A stretch of DNA of 64,000 nucleotides from Candidatus Bathyarchaeota archaeon (GCA_018396675.1 JAGTQX010000014.1:1-64000); one strand, 5' to 3'. Shown: positions 17,081 through 26,560, counted from the first letter of the stretch. The notes: generated by a model from the sequence alone, not told the origin. Numbers and translations are program-made.

Positions 17081-18619
17081 TCAGTGCATTTCATTTTTGC
17101 GGAAGATTTTCTCAAGCGTTTCTTCTGGCAGCGGTTTTGTTAGTAGGCTTACGACGAAGTAGAGGGTTGCCGAGCCGAAGATAAGCAGCAACGCCCAATA
17201 ACCCCAGTGGTGAAGTCCGACAAGTTTTCCATAAGCTTGAGGGTGCAACGCCGTTAAAGCTAAGCCGTATATTATGGTTGCCGCTGCTCCCCATTTTGTG
17301 GCTCTCCGCCAATACATGGAAACACCAACAACGAAAAAGAAAATTCCAGCTTGCGCGACAGCTGAACCTGCCATGAAGACGGAGAGAATCGGAGGCGTGG
17401 CGGTTAGTGTCCACCATAATGGTATTACAATGAATGGGACAAGCATAAGTCTTGTGAACAACAAAAGTTTGTTTGGCGAAACCGTAGGTTTCAAATTGTG
17501 CACGAAGTCTCTTGTGGCGTTTGTAGCCATAATCATAGCCATTCCCGCTAACGTTGCGACTGAAGCGGCGAAGACGCTGGCGGCAAACAACGCGGCTAAA
17601 GGCGTTCCACCAGCGCTTATGCTGACTAGAGCGCCTATAGCGTCTACACCCATGGGCGTGCTTTCTCTAAGCAAGATGTCTCCCCAAACGGCTCTGCCGG
17701 CTAACCCGACGGTTCCTATCCAAAGTGGGGTTAAGCCGCCGAAGATTAATATTAAAATCATAATCCAGTACTCTTTTTTGGAAATTTTACGTGCGCCGAG
17801 AAATCTTGCTATGTTGTGTGGAAACCCCGTTGCCATCAGGAGGAACATGAATATGGATGCTGTAACGCCGACCCAGTCAACCCATGGATAGGCTAAACTT
17901 TTAACGTCAGACGCCGGGAGAATGTAACTGTTCAAAGATTGCGCTTTAAGAGCTTCTTCAATTTTCACTGGACCACCAGCCCAGAAAATAGCGGCAATAC
18001 CTAAAGTCCATCCAACTGTTGTTAAGAAGATTCCTTGGAAGCATGAAACCCACTGTGTGCCAGTGTAGCCTCCCACCATAACATAAATTGTAACGAGAAC
18101 CGCTGTAAGTATGAGACTCCATTCAAAGGGAGTGCCTGTTGTGACTGTCCAAACCGTTGCCATGGCTTTGTATTGACCAACGGAATAAACTATGAGAAGG
18201 ATTATCATGGCTAATCCAGCCAAAGCTTGCAGGGATTTGCTTTCAAATCTTACCTTGAGCATTTCAGGGACTGTTCTTGCCCCGAGCTTAACATACCTTC
18301 GCATCCTGTAGCCCATAACTAGGCATAGTGCAATGCCCATTAGGGAGATGGTGCCTATCAGCCAGCTTCCAGCCCATCCCGCCGTATAGCCCAAACTTGC
18401 GTTCCCATACATTGCCCAACCACTTAGGTAGGACGCGATAAGCGCAAAGCCTGTTATTACTGGTCCAATGTCTCCGTGTCCAACCAGCCAATCCTCAAAA
18501 GTTCTTGTTTTTCTCCGCATCAGAAAGCCAAGTAGCACGCTTATTGCGAGAAAAGCCGCTATGGCTGTTATGACGCCGAAAATCAATGTGGTGCTTATTT
18601 CTGGTAACTCGTCTGACAT
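17081..18619 (-). CDS. Sodium:solute symporter (SSS family)
   Basis: 512 residues with about 13 hydrophobic segments. Family features include the early WLVGHGDIGPVITGFALIAS, the GARTVPEML loop and GGYTGTQWVSCFQG. It should import an organic solute with Na+ across the membrane. The relatives this resembles (PanF, ActP, PutP) take pantothenate, acetate or proline, and the sequence alone does not decide. It starts 1 base after the stop of a small membrane protein gene, and the two form a two-gene operon like PanF-YhdT or ActP-YjcH pairs. Confidence 0.9.
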   Translation of the reverse strand: MSDELPEISTTLIFGVITAIAAFLAISVLLGFLMRRKTRTFEDWLVGHGDIGPVITGFALIASYLSGWAMYGNASLGYTAGWAGSWLIGTISLMGIALCLVMGYRMRRYVKLGARTVPEMLKVRFESKSLQALAGLAMIILLIVYSVGQYKAMATVWTVTTGTPFEWSLILTAVLVTIYVMVGGYTGTQWVSCFQGIFLTTVGWTLGIAAIFWAGGPVKIEEALKAQSLNSYILPASDVKSLAYPWVDWVGVTASIFMFLLMATGFPHNIARFLGARKISKKEYWIMILILIFGGLTPLWIGTVGLAGRAVWGDILLRESTPMGVDAIGALVSISAGGTPLAALFAASVFAASVATLAGMAMIMATNATRDFVHNLKPTVSPNKLLLFTRLMLVPFIVIPLWWTLTATPPILSVFMAGSAVAQAGIFFFVVGVSMYWRRATKWGAAATIIYGLALTALHPQAYGKLVGLHHWGYWALLLIFGSATLYFVVSLLTKPLPEETLEKIFRKNEMH

Positions 18620-18620
18620 T

Positions 18621-18797
18621 TTACTCTTCCTCCCAGTACCACTTTGTTTTCAGCAGCACCACTGCTAGAGCGAAAATTATTGCCAGAACGCCGTGGCTCC
18701 AGTAGGCGTACCATCCTCCAATGTAATAAGCGGTTAATGGAACACAAATAACGCATAAAATCATTATGAAAATTACAGGAAGCGCGCCTCTCTTCAT
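18621..18797 (-). CDS. Small two-helix membrane partner of the symporter
   Basis: 58 residues from ATG 18797, which follows a GGGGA ribosome-binding site; an in-frame TTG at 18821 gives 66 residues. Two hydrophobic helices (LPVIFIMILCVICVPLTAYY and GVLAIIFALAVVLLK) are joined by a short aromatic turn, and the tail is charged (TKWYWEEE). It lies directly upstream of the SSS gene with a 1-base gap. Small proteins in this position are usual for several SSS symporters. No independent function can be read. Confidence 0.8.
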   Translation of the reverse strand: MKRGALPVIFIMILCVICVPLTAYYIGGWYAYWSHGVLAIIFALAVVLLKTKWYWEEE

Positions 18798-18941
18798 TTG
18801 TTTCTCTTCCCCTTGCGCCAATTATCTTAAGCTTAATAGTTTTAATTGTTTTGGCGACCTTGCGAAATATCGAATGAATCCATAGTAGAAACCGCAAGAG
18901 AAAATAGTTTCAAAGGCGGCATACAAGTTAGAGTTGAGGTT

Positions 18942-19649
18942 ATGTCAGGCGCGGAAACACTATTACCATACTTGAAAGAGAAAAAATGCGATGAGCAAGA
19001 ACCGACAATTATCGTCGATAGCCGCGAGGCAAGCAGCGCTGACAGAATCGTTAAGGGACTTAGGGAACGCGGCGTCAACGTGAGAATTGAAGTGTTAGAA
19101 AAAGGCGATTATGTCTTATCTGATGTTTGCGCGGTTGAACGTAAACGGGTTCAAGATTTTGTTTACACGCTTACGCGCAGGTATCTTTTCGAGCAGCTTT
19201 TCAAACTTAAGGAAGTTTATCCAAAAGCGTTAATTCTATTGGAAGGATACATGCCGATTATCTACAAGTTTAGTAAAATACAGCCTGCAGCCGTTTGGGG
19301 AGCGCTTTTTAACCTTGCAAAAAATGGAATCGCCATAGTGAACACCACTTCATACAAGGAAACTGTGGATTTTCTCTGCATTGCCGCCAGACAAGAGCAA
19401 ATAGTGGAGAAGAGAACGCCGACGGTGCATCCGGTCAAAAAATGTGAGACGCTTGAGGATGCGCAAGTTTTTTTTGTTTCAAGCTTGCCCAATATTGGAA
19501 GGGAAAAAGCTATAGCAATCCTTAAATCCTATCAAACACCGTTAAATGCCTTCTTGAACGTTGACGAGTGGTCTAAAACAGTTTACGGTCTTGGACCGAA
19601 AATAAGCAGCAAAGCAAAGGAAGTGTTAAACACACCGTTTAAGGGATGA
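18942..19649 (+). CDS. XPF/ERCC4-type structure-specific nuclease
   Basis: 235 residues from ATG 18942, which has GAGGT four bases upstream; longer frames from a TTG at 18846 add unrelated sequence. The ERCC4 domain has IIVDSRE (~24-29), GD (55-56) and ERKxxxD (66-72, VERKRVQDF), all catalytic metal ligands. The C-terminal helix-hairpin-helix pair contains LPNIGREKAIAILKSY and GLGPKISSKAKEVL. No helicase domain is fused, so this is the short crenarchaeal-like XPF form that cuts flap, fork and branched DNA and usually works with PCNA. It overlaps the next gene by 4 bases (ATGA). Confidence 0.92.
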   Translation: MSGAETLLPYLKEKKCDEQEPTIIVDSREASSADRIVKGLRERGVNVRIEVLEKGDYVLSDVCAVERKRVQDFVYTLTRRYLFEQLFKLKEVYPKALILLEGYMPIIYKFSKIQPAAVWGALFNLAKNGIAIVNTTSYKETVDFLCIAARQEQIVEKRTPTVHPVKKCETLEDAQVFFVSSLPNIGREKAIAILKSYQTPLNAFLNVDEWSKTVYGLGPKISSKAKEVLNTPFKG

Positions 19650-19993
19650 AACGTCGTATGGATGTGGAAATTGCCGCAACAAAAAAGGTTAGCATCTTAG
19701 GGCTGGACAAACGCAGCGTAGGCGACATTGCATGGTGCGCTACAACCTACGGCGTCAATAGGCTTTACTGGATAGACGGCTACTTGCTGTGCTTGGAAGT
19801 TTACGAAAAATCCTTTGAACATGAGTTGAAAAACAAAGAGTTTCCAATAAGCCAAATATGTTACGCGGAGTTCCCAAAATACGAGAAAATCTATGAAGTG
19901 GAAAAAAGCCTCCAAATTCCAATTGTAAACGTTTCAGACATGAAAATATTCAAAAGCATACTTAAAGCCATAAAAGAGGCTGAAAAGGGTTAA
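19646..19993 (+). CDS. Unknown protein coupled to XPF nuclease
   Basis: 115 residues. The start overlaps the XPF stop by four bases, so the two are translated together. It is a soluble alpha/beta sequence with YGVNRLYWIDGYLLCLEVY in the middle and a helical C-terminus (MKIFKSILKAIKEAEKG). No motif, zinc site or signal is visible. The coupling suggests a role in DNA repair, but that is inference only. An alternative start at Met5 is possible. Confidence 0.75.
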   Translation: MKRRMDVEIAATKKVSILGLDKRSVGDIAWCATTYGVNRLYWIDGYLLCLEVYEKSFEHELKNKEFPISQICYAEFPKYEKIYEVEKSLQIPIVNVSDMKIFKSILKAIKEAEKG

Positions 19994-20013
19994 ACAGGAG
20001 CTTTTAGACGTTT

Positions 20014-20619
20014 TTAAGACTTATTTTGTGTTTTAACGTAACCGTATCCTAACTCAAAGGCTTTAACGTTTGCTTCGACGTATTTGGCTGGGACAAGCTC
20101 TTTCAAAGCTGTAACCAAGCTTTCTTTTTTTATTGGCAGTTTTCCGCTTGCCGCCAGAGCGCCTAATAAAACGCTGTTCTGCATCAAGACGCTCCCAGCA
20201 TCTTTAGCCAACCTTAACGACTCAACTGTTATGATATGACGTGAGAATTGTTTAATCTTCCCGAGTATTTCTTCCACTTGTGGATAATCCTTGCCCTGTA
20301 GAGTAAGCCCCGGCGGAGGAATCTTCTCGTCACCTATAACAATAAGAGTTTTTTCCGAAGCGCACCTTATGTTACGCAAAGTCTCCAAAGGTTCAAATCC
20401 CAGCAAGACATCAGCTTTTCCATCCAGAACCATCGGTGAAAAAACGTTTTCGCCAATTTTAACGGTGGAAACCACAGCTCCACCACGTTGAGCCATACCG
20501 TGAATTTCGCCAACTCTAACGTTTAATCCATCTTTAACAGCCGCTGCTCCTAACGCTTCAGCTGCCAAAAGTATGCCTTGTCCACCGACACCGGCTAAAA
20601 CTATGTTAAATTCTTTCAT
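20014..20619 (-). CDS. iorB: Indolepyruvate:ferredoxin oxidoreductase, beta subunit
   Basis: 201 residues. It starts with the gamma-type 2-oxoacid oxidoreductase fold: LAGVGGQGILLAAEALG (~8-24), then VGEIHGMAQRGGAVVS. Together with IorA it oxidises aryl-pyruvates, made from Phe, Tyr or Trp, to aryl-acetyl-CoA with ferredoxin as acceptor. It lies 16 bases after iorA in the same operon. The length is normal for the family. ATG 20619 is the only sensible start. Confidence 0.95.
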   Translation of the reverse strand: MKEFNIVLAGVGGQGILLAAEALGAAAVKDGLNVRVGEIHGMAQRGGAVVSTVKIGENVFSPMVLDGKADVLLGFEPLETLRNIRCASEKTLIVIGDEKIPPPGLTLQGKDYPQVEEILGKIKQFSRHIITVESLRLAKDAGSVLMQNSVLLGALAASGKLPIKKESLVTALKELVPAKYVEANVKAFELGYGYVKTQNKS

Positions 20620-20635
20620 TAAGAATCCTTACCTC

Positions 20636-22519
20636 CTATTGGTTTTTTGGTTCTATAGCTTTGTATGGACAAACATTTGCGCAAAGTCCACATCCAGTAC
20701 ATAGGTTCTCGTTTATGGTTACCGTCTTTTCTTCAGTAAGGATTAGCGCTGGGCAACCTAGAAGTTTGATGCACGCCATACACGAAGTACATTTTTCGTT
20801 TACCTTGAAAGGCACAATCTTTAAGCCTTTTCGCCTTTTTTCCCTAACAAGAAGCAAGGCGCACGGTGCTCTAAAAACTATAAGCGAGGTTTCCGTGAAC
20901 TTTAAAGCTTCCTTCAAAACGTTTTCGGCTTCTTTAACATTGAACGGGTCGACAACTTTGACGAATTTAACACCGCAACCTTCAGCTACCTTCTCAACGG
21001 CTATTCGCTCAGTGGCGCTTCTCATGCCAGTCACACCTGTTCCCGGATGCGGTTGATGCCCAGTCATTGCTGTCGTTAAATTGTCTAAAACCGCAACCAC
21101 AATTTTGTGCTTGTTATAAACCGCGTTTAGCAGCCGTGGAACTCCAGCATGGAAAAATGTTGAGTCTCCGATGACTGCGATTGTGTCTGCTCCAGTGGTT
21201 TTGCTTATACCTTGCGCGGTTCCTATTCCCGCTCCCATGCAAATTAGAATGTCGCCTATTTTTAACGGCGGTGACGCCCCTAAAGCGTAGCAACCAATAT
21301 CCGTCGCGTAAATCGCCTTATCTCCAGCAACCCTTCTCATAACATAAAAAGATGCTCTATGTGGACACCCAGCGCACAAAACTGGTGGTCTTGGAGGAAT
21401 TTCCACGGTAACTTCAGCATACTTTTTATTTACGTTTTCCAAGTTAACTGGCATTTTATTTTTGGTTATTTCTGCTAATCCTTTCAGCACTATGCCCGTT
21501 GAGAGTTCTCCAGATCTTGGAAAATATTGTTTCCCCATTTTACCGTAAACGGTGGTTTTAGGCGCGTAATCTTTGGCTATTGCTTTGATATGCATTTCCA
21601 AGTAGGGCTCAAGCTCCTCAACAACGATGAGTTTTTCATGTGCTTGCAGAAACTTTCCAATCATTTTTTCTGGAAGCGGGTGGGTCATTCCAAGCTTTAA
21701 AACATCCGCGTTTAGTCCAAGCAACTTCATGGCTTCGACAGAGTAATTGTAAGCTGCACCTGATGAAATCAAGCCATACTCCACGTTTTCAACTTTGTGT
21801 GTCACGGTGTTTCCCGTGAAAGTTTCAGCTATCGCCTTTGCCTTCTCAAGACTTTGCAGAAGCACATCGTGTCTGGGTCTAGAATATGCGGGAACCATAA
21901 CCAAGCGTTTGCTGTCTCGGGTAAAAGTGCCCTTTAAACTTGGCTTTACAAGCTTTCCATAAACTACCGGCGCCCGCATGTGGCTTACGCGTGTTGTTGT
22001 GCGCAAAATGACTGGTAGCCCAAGCCTTTCAGAAATCTCGGCGGCTAAAACCACCATGTCTTTTGCTTCCTGCGCGTTTGAAGGCTCTAAACACGGTAGG
22101 TTCGAAAGTAAAGCGTAGAATCGACTGTCCTGCTCATTTTGTGAACTGTAGCATTCCGGGTCATCGGCGACTACAATGACGAATCCTCCGTTTACTCCAG
22201 TGTAAGCCAGCGTCATCAGAGCATCTGCAGCCACGTTTAAACCAACATGCTTCATTGCCGTAAGCGCTCTCACTCCACAGTTTGCAGCTCCAGCGGCTAC
22301 CTCAACAGCGACAATTTCGTTAACTGAATACTCCATGTAAACGCCTGCATCAACCGCAATAGCGGAAACTGCGTCCCCGATTTCCGAAGCTGGTGTTCCA
22401 GGATAAGTTGTGACAACACTTATGCCTGCTTCTAATGCACCGCGGACGATGGCCTCGTTACCCAGCAGTAGTACGCGTTTTCCCACTTCATCCTTCAACA
22501 ATATTTGAGGGTCTGGCAT
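20636..22519 (-). CDS. iorA: Indolepyruvate:ferredoxin oxidoreductase, alpha subunit
   Basis: 627 residues. The N-terminal pyrimidine-binding domain begins LLLGNEAIVRGALEAG and TTYPGTPASEIGD. The thiamine-diphosphate domain (~370-540) contains CAGCPHRASFYV, IGCYALG and the GDSTFFHAG metal-binding stretch. Two [4Fe-4S] clusters are bound by CTSCMACIKLLGC and CTGCGLCANVC at the C-terminus (the first loop is CxxCxxCxxxxC, one residue longer than usual). It decarboxylates aryl-pyruvates and passes electrons to ferredoxin. It is the first gene of iorAB and is followed upstream by acyl-CoA catabolic genes on the same strand. Confidence 0.96.
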   Translation of the reverse strand: MPDPQILLKDEVGKRVLLLGNEAIVRGALEAGISVVTTYPGTPASEIGDAVSAIAVDAGVYMEYSVNEIVAVEVAAGAANCGVRALTAMKHVGLNVAADALMTLAYTGVNGGFVIVVADDPECYSSQNEQDSRFYALLSNLPCLEPSNAQEAKDMVVLAAEISERLGLPVILRTTTRVSHMRAPVVYGKLVKPSLKGTFTRDSKRLVMVPAYSRPRHDVLLQSLEKAKAIAETFTGNTVTHKVENVEYGLISSGAAYNYSVEAMKLLGLNADVLKLGMTHPLPEKMIGKFLQAHEKLIVVEELEPYLEMHIKAIAKDYAPKTTVYGKMGKQYFPRSGELSTGIVLKGLAEITKNKMPVNLENVNKKYAEVTVEIPPRPPVLCAGCPHRASFYVMRRVAGDKAIYATDIGCYALGASPPLKIGDILICMGAGIGTAQGISKTTGADTIAVIGDSTFFHAGVPRLLNAVYNKHKIVVAVLDNLTTAMTGHQPHPGTGVTGMRSATERIAVEKVAEGCGVKFVKVVDPFNVKEAENVLKEALKFTETSLIVFRAPCALLLVREKRRKGLKIVPFKVNEKCTSCMACIKLLGCPALILTEEKTVTINENLCTGCGLCANVCPYKAIEPKNQ

Positions 22520-22660
22520 TAACCGTTTTCTCCAAACCTTTGAGAGACCCTTTTACCCTTATGCTTTCAAATATAACTTTTGGTGAATAAAGCCCGTTGA
22601 ATATGTTCGAAATGGAATCTAAAAATAGGGAGTGAATGAATAAGCTTCTTTTTTTAAAAG

Positions 22661-23446
22661 CTATTTACCCTTGAACACTGGTTTCCTCTTTTCAATAAAG
22701 GCTGAAACGCCTTCCTGAAGATCCTCGCTTGAGGCTACAACACCAAAACCTTCACTTTCCAAGGCTAATGCGGCGTCAAGACTTGCTTCCGCGCCCTTGT
22801 TTATCAAAGCTTTAGCTACTTTAATGGCTACTGGCGCCTTTTGTGCAAGTTCCACGGCGAACTGCTGCACTGTTTCCCTAAACTTGTCCTGTGGAACAAC
22901 CATGTTTACTAGTCCAAGCTGCTCAGCTGTTTTCGCATCAATAATTTTCCCAGTAAAAACAAGCTCTTTTGCTTTCGTCATGCCTATTAGCCGTGTTAAC
23001 CTTTGGGTTCCGCCCCATCCTGGAATCAGTCCAATGTTTATTTCTGTTTGGCCCATTCGAGCGTTTTCGGAAGCTATGCGGAGATCGCATGCCATCGCCA
23101 CCTCTAGTCCACCGCCCAACGCGTAACCGTTTATTGCTGCTATTACGGGCTTTTCAAGGTTTTCCAATGCGACGCATAGTTTCTCTCCAGTTTGAGAAAG
23201 CTTCCGCGCTTTTAAGGCGTTCATTCCTTTCATGGCTTTGATATCTGCTCCGGCGGAAAACGCTTTTTCTCCAGCTCCAGTCAAAACAACAACTCGTATA
23301 TTCTCATCAGCTTTCACGTCTTCAAGGGCGCGTATTACTTCGTTTATTACTTCTTCGCTGAAGGCGTTAAGCGCCTCTGGCCTGTTAAGTGTGATTGTCG
23401 CTACGCCTTCGTTTTTCTCGTATATTATATATTTGAACTCCATCAT
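22661..23446 (-). CDS. Enoyl-CoA hydratase / crotonase
   Basis: 261 residues, crotonase fold. The oxyanion-hole segments FSAGADIKAM and GYALGGGLEVAMACD are present, as are both catalytic glutamates (GLEVAMACD and QTEINIGLIPGWGGTQRL). It hydrates trans-2-enoyl-CoA to 3-hydroxyacyl-CoA. The ATG at 23446 is followed at once by a second ATG, with AGGTGAAAC just upstream. The next gene upstream, 22 bases away, encodes the following enzyme of the same route, 3-hydroxyacyl-CoA dehydrogenase. Confidence 0.94.
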   Translation of the reverse strand: MMEFKYIIYEKNEGVATITLNRPEALNAFSEEVINEVIRALEDVKADENIRVVVLTGAGEKAFSAGADIKAMKGMNALKARKLSQTGEKLCVALENLEKPVIAAINGYALGGGLEVAMACDLRIASENARMGQTEINIGLIPGWGGTQRLTRLIGMTKAKELVFTGKIIDAKTAEQLGLVNMVVPQDKFRETVQQFAVELAQKAPVAIKVAKALINKGAEASLDAALALESEGFGVVASSEDLQEGVSAFIEKRKPVFKGK

Positions 23447-23468
23447 GTTTCACCTCGCCTTATACACT

Positions 23469-24332
23469 CTATTTTTGTGTCCAATCGTAGAAGCCTTTAC
23501 CAGTTTTTCTTCCGAGAAGATTTGCTTTAACCATCTGTTTCAAGCCGGGGTGCGGTTGGAACTTTTGGTCAAGTTCTTTCTGGAGGACTTCAGCTATGGC
23601 TAAAGTTGTGTCAGCACCTATATAGTCCAAAAGCATCAGCGGCCCCATCGGCCAGTTTAGTCCAAGCTTTATAGCCTTATCTATATCTTCTTTGTCCGCC
23701 ACGCCTTCCCAGTGCAGTGCTACAGCCTCGTTTAAGGCAGGTATCAGTATGCGGTTTACAATAAAGCCTGGGCAGTCTTTTTTCACGAGAACGGTTTCCT
23801 TCTGCATTTTGTGGGCGACATCCAGAACGGTCTGTATGGTTTCTTCTGAGGTTTTTGCGCCTTTTATTACTTCAACAAGCTTCATCAGTTGCGGCGGGTT
23901 AAAGAAGTGCATTCCACAGACTTTTTCTGGACGTTTCGTTGCCGAGCCTAGCTCCGTTATGCTTATGGATGAAGTGTTGGAGGCTATTATCGAATGTGAA
24001 GGCGTACATTCGTCTACTTCGCGAAAAGTTGCTCTTTTAAGTTCAATGTTTTCTGGAATAGCCTCAATCACCAAGTCGGCCTTTGAAACGGCTTCTCGCA
24101 TGTCCGTCGTCGGATGTATCCGCGCCAGTATTTCGTTGAATTCCTGCTCGGTTATCTGGCCTTTGCTTAGAAATTTTTGGAGGCTGCCGCGTATCATGTT
24201 CATGCCGTTGTCAACGAATCTCTGCTCTATATCCCGCATGTAAACTTCGTATTTGCCAACTTGAGCTGCCACCTGTGTTATGCCATGCCCCATCAAACCG
24301 GCACCTAAAACGGCGACTGTTTTAACTTCCAT
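23469..24332 (-). CDS. 3-hydroxyacyl-CoA dehydrogenase
   Basis: 287 residues, single-function short form as in clostridial Hbd. The NAD-binding glycine loop is LGAGLMGHGI (~9-18). IASNTSS and the catalytic His region MHFFNPPQLMKLVEVIKG follow, and the C-terminal helical domain contains KLGLNWPMGPLMLLDYIG. It oxidises 3-hydroxyacyl-CoA to 3-oxoacyl-CoA. No thiolase is in the window to complete a beta-oxidation turn. It is likely in one operon with the crotonase gene downstream. Confidence 0.95.
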   Translation of the reverse strand: MEVKTVAVLGAGLMGHGITQVAAQVGKYEVYMRDIEQRFVDNGMNMIRGSLQKFLSKGQITEQEFNEILARIHPTTDMREAVSKADLVIEAIPENIELKRATFREVDECTPSHSIIASNTSSISITELGSATKRPEKVCGMHFFNPPQLMKLVEVIKGAKTSEETIQTVLDVAHKMQKETVLVKKDCPGFIVNRILIPALNEAVALHWEGVADKEDIDKAIKLGLNWPMGPLMLLDYIGADTTLAIAEVLQKELDQKFQPHPGLKQMVKANLLGRKTGKGFYDWTQK

Positions 24333-24467
24333 ACGTGTTCACCAAATTGTCCCAAGTTTTTTATGTAGAGAATATTTTGTGTGGTGAGATGATAAAAGAC
24401 TTTCCAAAGTGCAGCGAATTTTTGCAAGAAAAAGTATAGGCGAAAGGGCGTATGCTTGTTTTGGCTG

Positions 24468-25634
24468 TTAGTATGATTTTGGCAGTCCAAGAACGTGTTG
24501 TCCTATAAACGCCAGTGCCATTTGATGCGTGACAGGCGCCAGTCTTATCAAGTTTATTTCTCGCCACCATCTTTCCACATCGTATTCCACAGCGTATCCG
24601 TATCCGCCGAAGGCTTGCATTGCGTGATATACTGCCTCTGTTCCAGCCTCGACAGCCGCCACTTTAGCCATGTTAGCTTCTGCTCCGCATTCTTGTCCAC
24701 GGTCGTATAGCCAAGCAGCCTTATAATTTAGGAGTCTAGCTGCTTCAATTTTGGATTTTGCTTCAGCTAATGGAAACTGTATGGCTTGGTGTGCACCTAT
24801 TGGTGCATCAAAAACCTTTCTTTCTTTCGCGTATTCAACAGCCTTTTTAATCGCCAACAAGCCTAGGCCGCACGCGGCAGCCGAAAATGACATTCTTTCA
24901 GGGTTTAACGTGTCAAGCAGCAGATACCAGCCTTTGTCCACTTCGCCTAAAACATTTTCTTTCGAAACATGTAGGTCGTTTATGTAGAATTCAAAGGTTT
25001 TTGAATAGTGTATTCCATGTTTTTCTATGGGAATTATTTCGATGGCTGGGTTCGGCAAATCCACAATGAACAGCGTTAAGCCTAATGTCTTTTTAGGCGC
25101 TTTGTCTACGGGTGTTGTCCGTGTGACCAAAACCGTGCCTTTTGCTCTGTCCGCGCCTGAAATGAAAATTTTCTGACCGTTTATAATGTATTCGTCTCCG
25201 TTTTTCGCCGCTGTTGTTTTAATGTTCAGCGTGTTGGTTCCTGCGTCTGGTTCTGTTAACGCTAGGCAGAACTCCATTCCTTTTGCGATTTTAGGCAGAT
25301 ACTTCTCTTTTTGAGTTTCATTGCCATGTTTTGTTATTGACGCGCCGCCGAAAATTGATGAAAGGCAAAGGAACCATTCTCCAGCAAGTCCGCAGCCTTC
25401 GGAAACCAAGGTTTCCATTGCTAGAAGCATTTCGAACATGCCCATGCCTCCTCCACCGTATCCTTCTGGGATTAGTATCCCAGGGAAACCCGCGTCAACG
25501 AGGCTTTTCCAAAAGTCCTCTGGAAACTCGTGCTTCTTGTCCTTTTCTCTCCAGTATTCTGGACCGAAGTCGCGGGCGATTTCAGCGGCTGTTTCAACTA
25601 TCATTTTCTGTTCGGCTGTTAACTCAAAATCCAT
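24468..25634 (-). CDS. Acyl-CoA dehydrogenase
   Basis: 388 residues, FAD enzyme that makes the 2,3-double bond of an acyl-CoA. The N-terminal helical domain, the middle domain with FCLALTEPDAGTNTLNI, and the C-terminal helices with QAFGGYGYAVEYDVERWWRE are all present. The usual catalytic Glu in a YEGT motif is replaced by LAPVT. A Glu in LNPERMSFS lies at the helix-G place used by isovaleryl- and long-chain-type enzymes, so activity is likely kept. The tail ends GLPKSY. It is separated from the dehydrogenase gene by ~135 bases. Confidence 0.94.
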   Translation of the reverse strand: MDFELTAEQKMIVETAAEIARDFGPEYWREKDKKHEFPEDFWKSLVDAGFPGILIPEGYGGGGMGMFEMLLAMETLVSEGCGLAGEWFLCLSSIFGGASITKHGNETQKEKYLPKIAKGMEFCLALTEPDAGTNTLNIKTTAAKNGDEYIINGQKIFISGADRAKGTVLVTRTTPVDKAPKKTLGLTLFIVDLPNPAIEIIPIEKHGIHYSKTFEFYINDLHVSKENVLGEVDKGWYLLLDTLNPERMSFSAAACGLGLLAIKKAVEYAKERKVFDAPIGAHQAIQFPLAEAKSKIEAARLLNYKAAWLYDRGQECGAEANMAKVAAVEAGTEAVYHAMQAFGGYGYAVEYDVERWWREINLIRLAPVTHQMALAFIGQHVLGLPKSY

Positions 25635-25744
25635 AGTTTTCCCAACCAGTGTTACCCATATTTTAAAGTGTTCATTATAAAACGCTTTCTTGTCAGAAAA
25701 ACAGAAATTAAAGTTAAAAGCTTGGCGTAAAACCGCATGCGTGG

Positions 25745-26545
25745 CTATTTGGTTTGGTCGGGTCTTGGAATGTAGATTCCATGCGGGTCTATAGCCCTCA
25801 ATATGTTCAACTCGTCATACGTCGGAAGCTCCGTTGTCGGCACATGTTCTGGAATTATAAAATCGAAACCGCTGTTTTCCTTAACGTCTTGTACTGTTAC
25901 TCCAGGATGAACCGTTGCCAGTCTAATCCGCTTTGTCTGCGGGTCAAAATCCATCTGGCATAGGTTGGTTACCACAAGCGATGGGCCGCCGCCGAGCAAG
26001 CCTGCTTTTTCGCGTGCTCCTGGGCCGTCTAGAAATCCTGGACTGGTTAAGTAATCGAGTTTCTTCACCATTTTCCTTTTTTCATGCGTCATTATTACTA
26101 TGATGCGTTTAGCTGACGAAATTATGTCGTTGCCGCCGCCGCTTCCCGGAAGTCTAACCGTTGGGTTTTCAAAACTGCCTATGTATGTGGTATTTATGTT
26201 TCCGTATTCGTCTATTTGGGCGGCGCCTACAAAGCCTACATCTACGTGCCCTCCCTGCAGCATCAATCCGAGAGTTTCGATTAAGCCTATGGCCGCTGAC
26301 GCTCTGTAACCGAGTCTCGAGTCAGCTATTGAGAGGGCTATGTCCTTGGCGTTTGAGTCTATGAATCCTGCTTCGTAGACTATTTTTGCTTTTGGCGCAT
26401 GTGTTCTCTTTGCCAGCATTGCAGCAATCATCGGCAAGCCTGTGCCTACGAAGACAACTTCGCCGTTTTTTATGGCTCTGGCTCCGCAAACCGCCATAAG
26501 CTCAAGAGTGGTGAATTCTCCGAGTTTTACATAATTATTTTTCAT
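25745..26545 (-). CDS. CoA-transferase (glutaconate/GctB-like), beta subunit
   Basis: 266 residues, family I CoA-transferase fold. Notable segments are FVGTGLPMIAAMLAKR, IVYEAGFID (Glu in the position of the CoA-accepting Glu of the family), GFVGAAQIDEYGN and the glycine loop RLPGSGGGNDI. With the neighbouring alpha subunit it should move CoA between a carboxylic acid and an acyl-CoA. Relatives include IpdB ring-opening hydrolases, so hydrolase activity is possible. It follows the alpha gene after 15 bases; GAGGAG precedes the ATG. Confidence 0.9.
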   Translation of the reverse strand: MKNNYVKLGEFTTLELMAVCGARAIKNGEVVFVGTGLPMIAAMLAKRTHAPKAKIVYEAGFIDSNAKDIALSIADSRLGYRASAAIGLIETLGLMLQGGHVDVGFVGAAQIDEYGNINTTYIGSFENPTVRLPGSGGGNDIISSAKRIIVIMTHEKRKMVKKLDYLTSPGFLDGPGAREKAGLLGGGPSLVVTNLCQMDFDPQTKRIRLATVHPGVTVQDVKENSGFDFIIPEHVPTTELPTYDELNILRAIDPHGIYIPRPDQTK

Positions 26546-26560
26546 TTCGCGTTTCTCCTC

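Noticed and set aside
20390-20404. GGTTCAAATCCC as a T-arm of another tRNA
   Set aside because: It lies in the iorB coding sequence and no acceptor or anticodon stem surrounds it.
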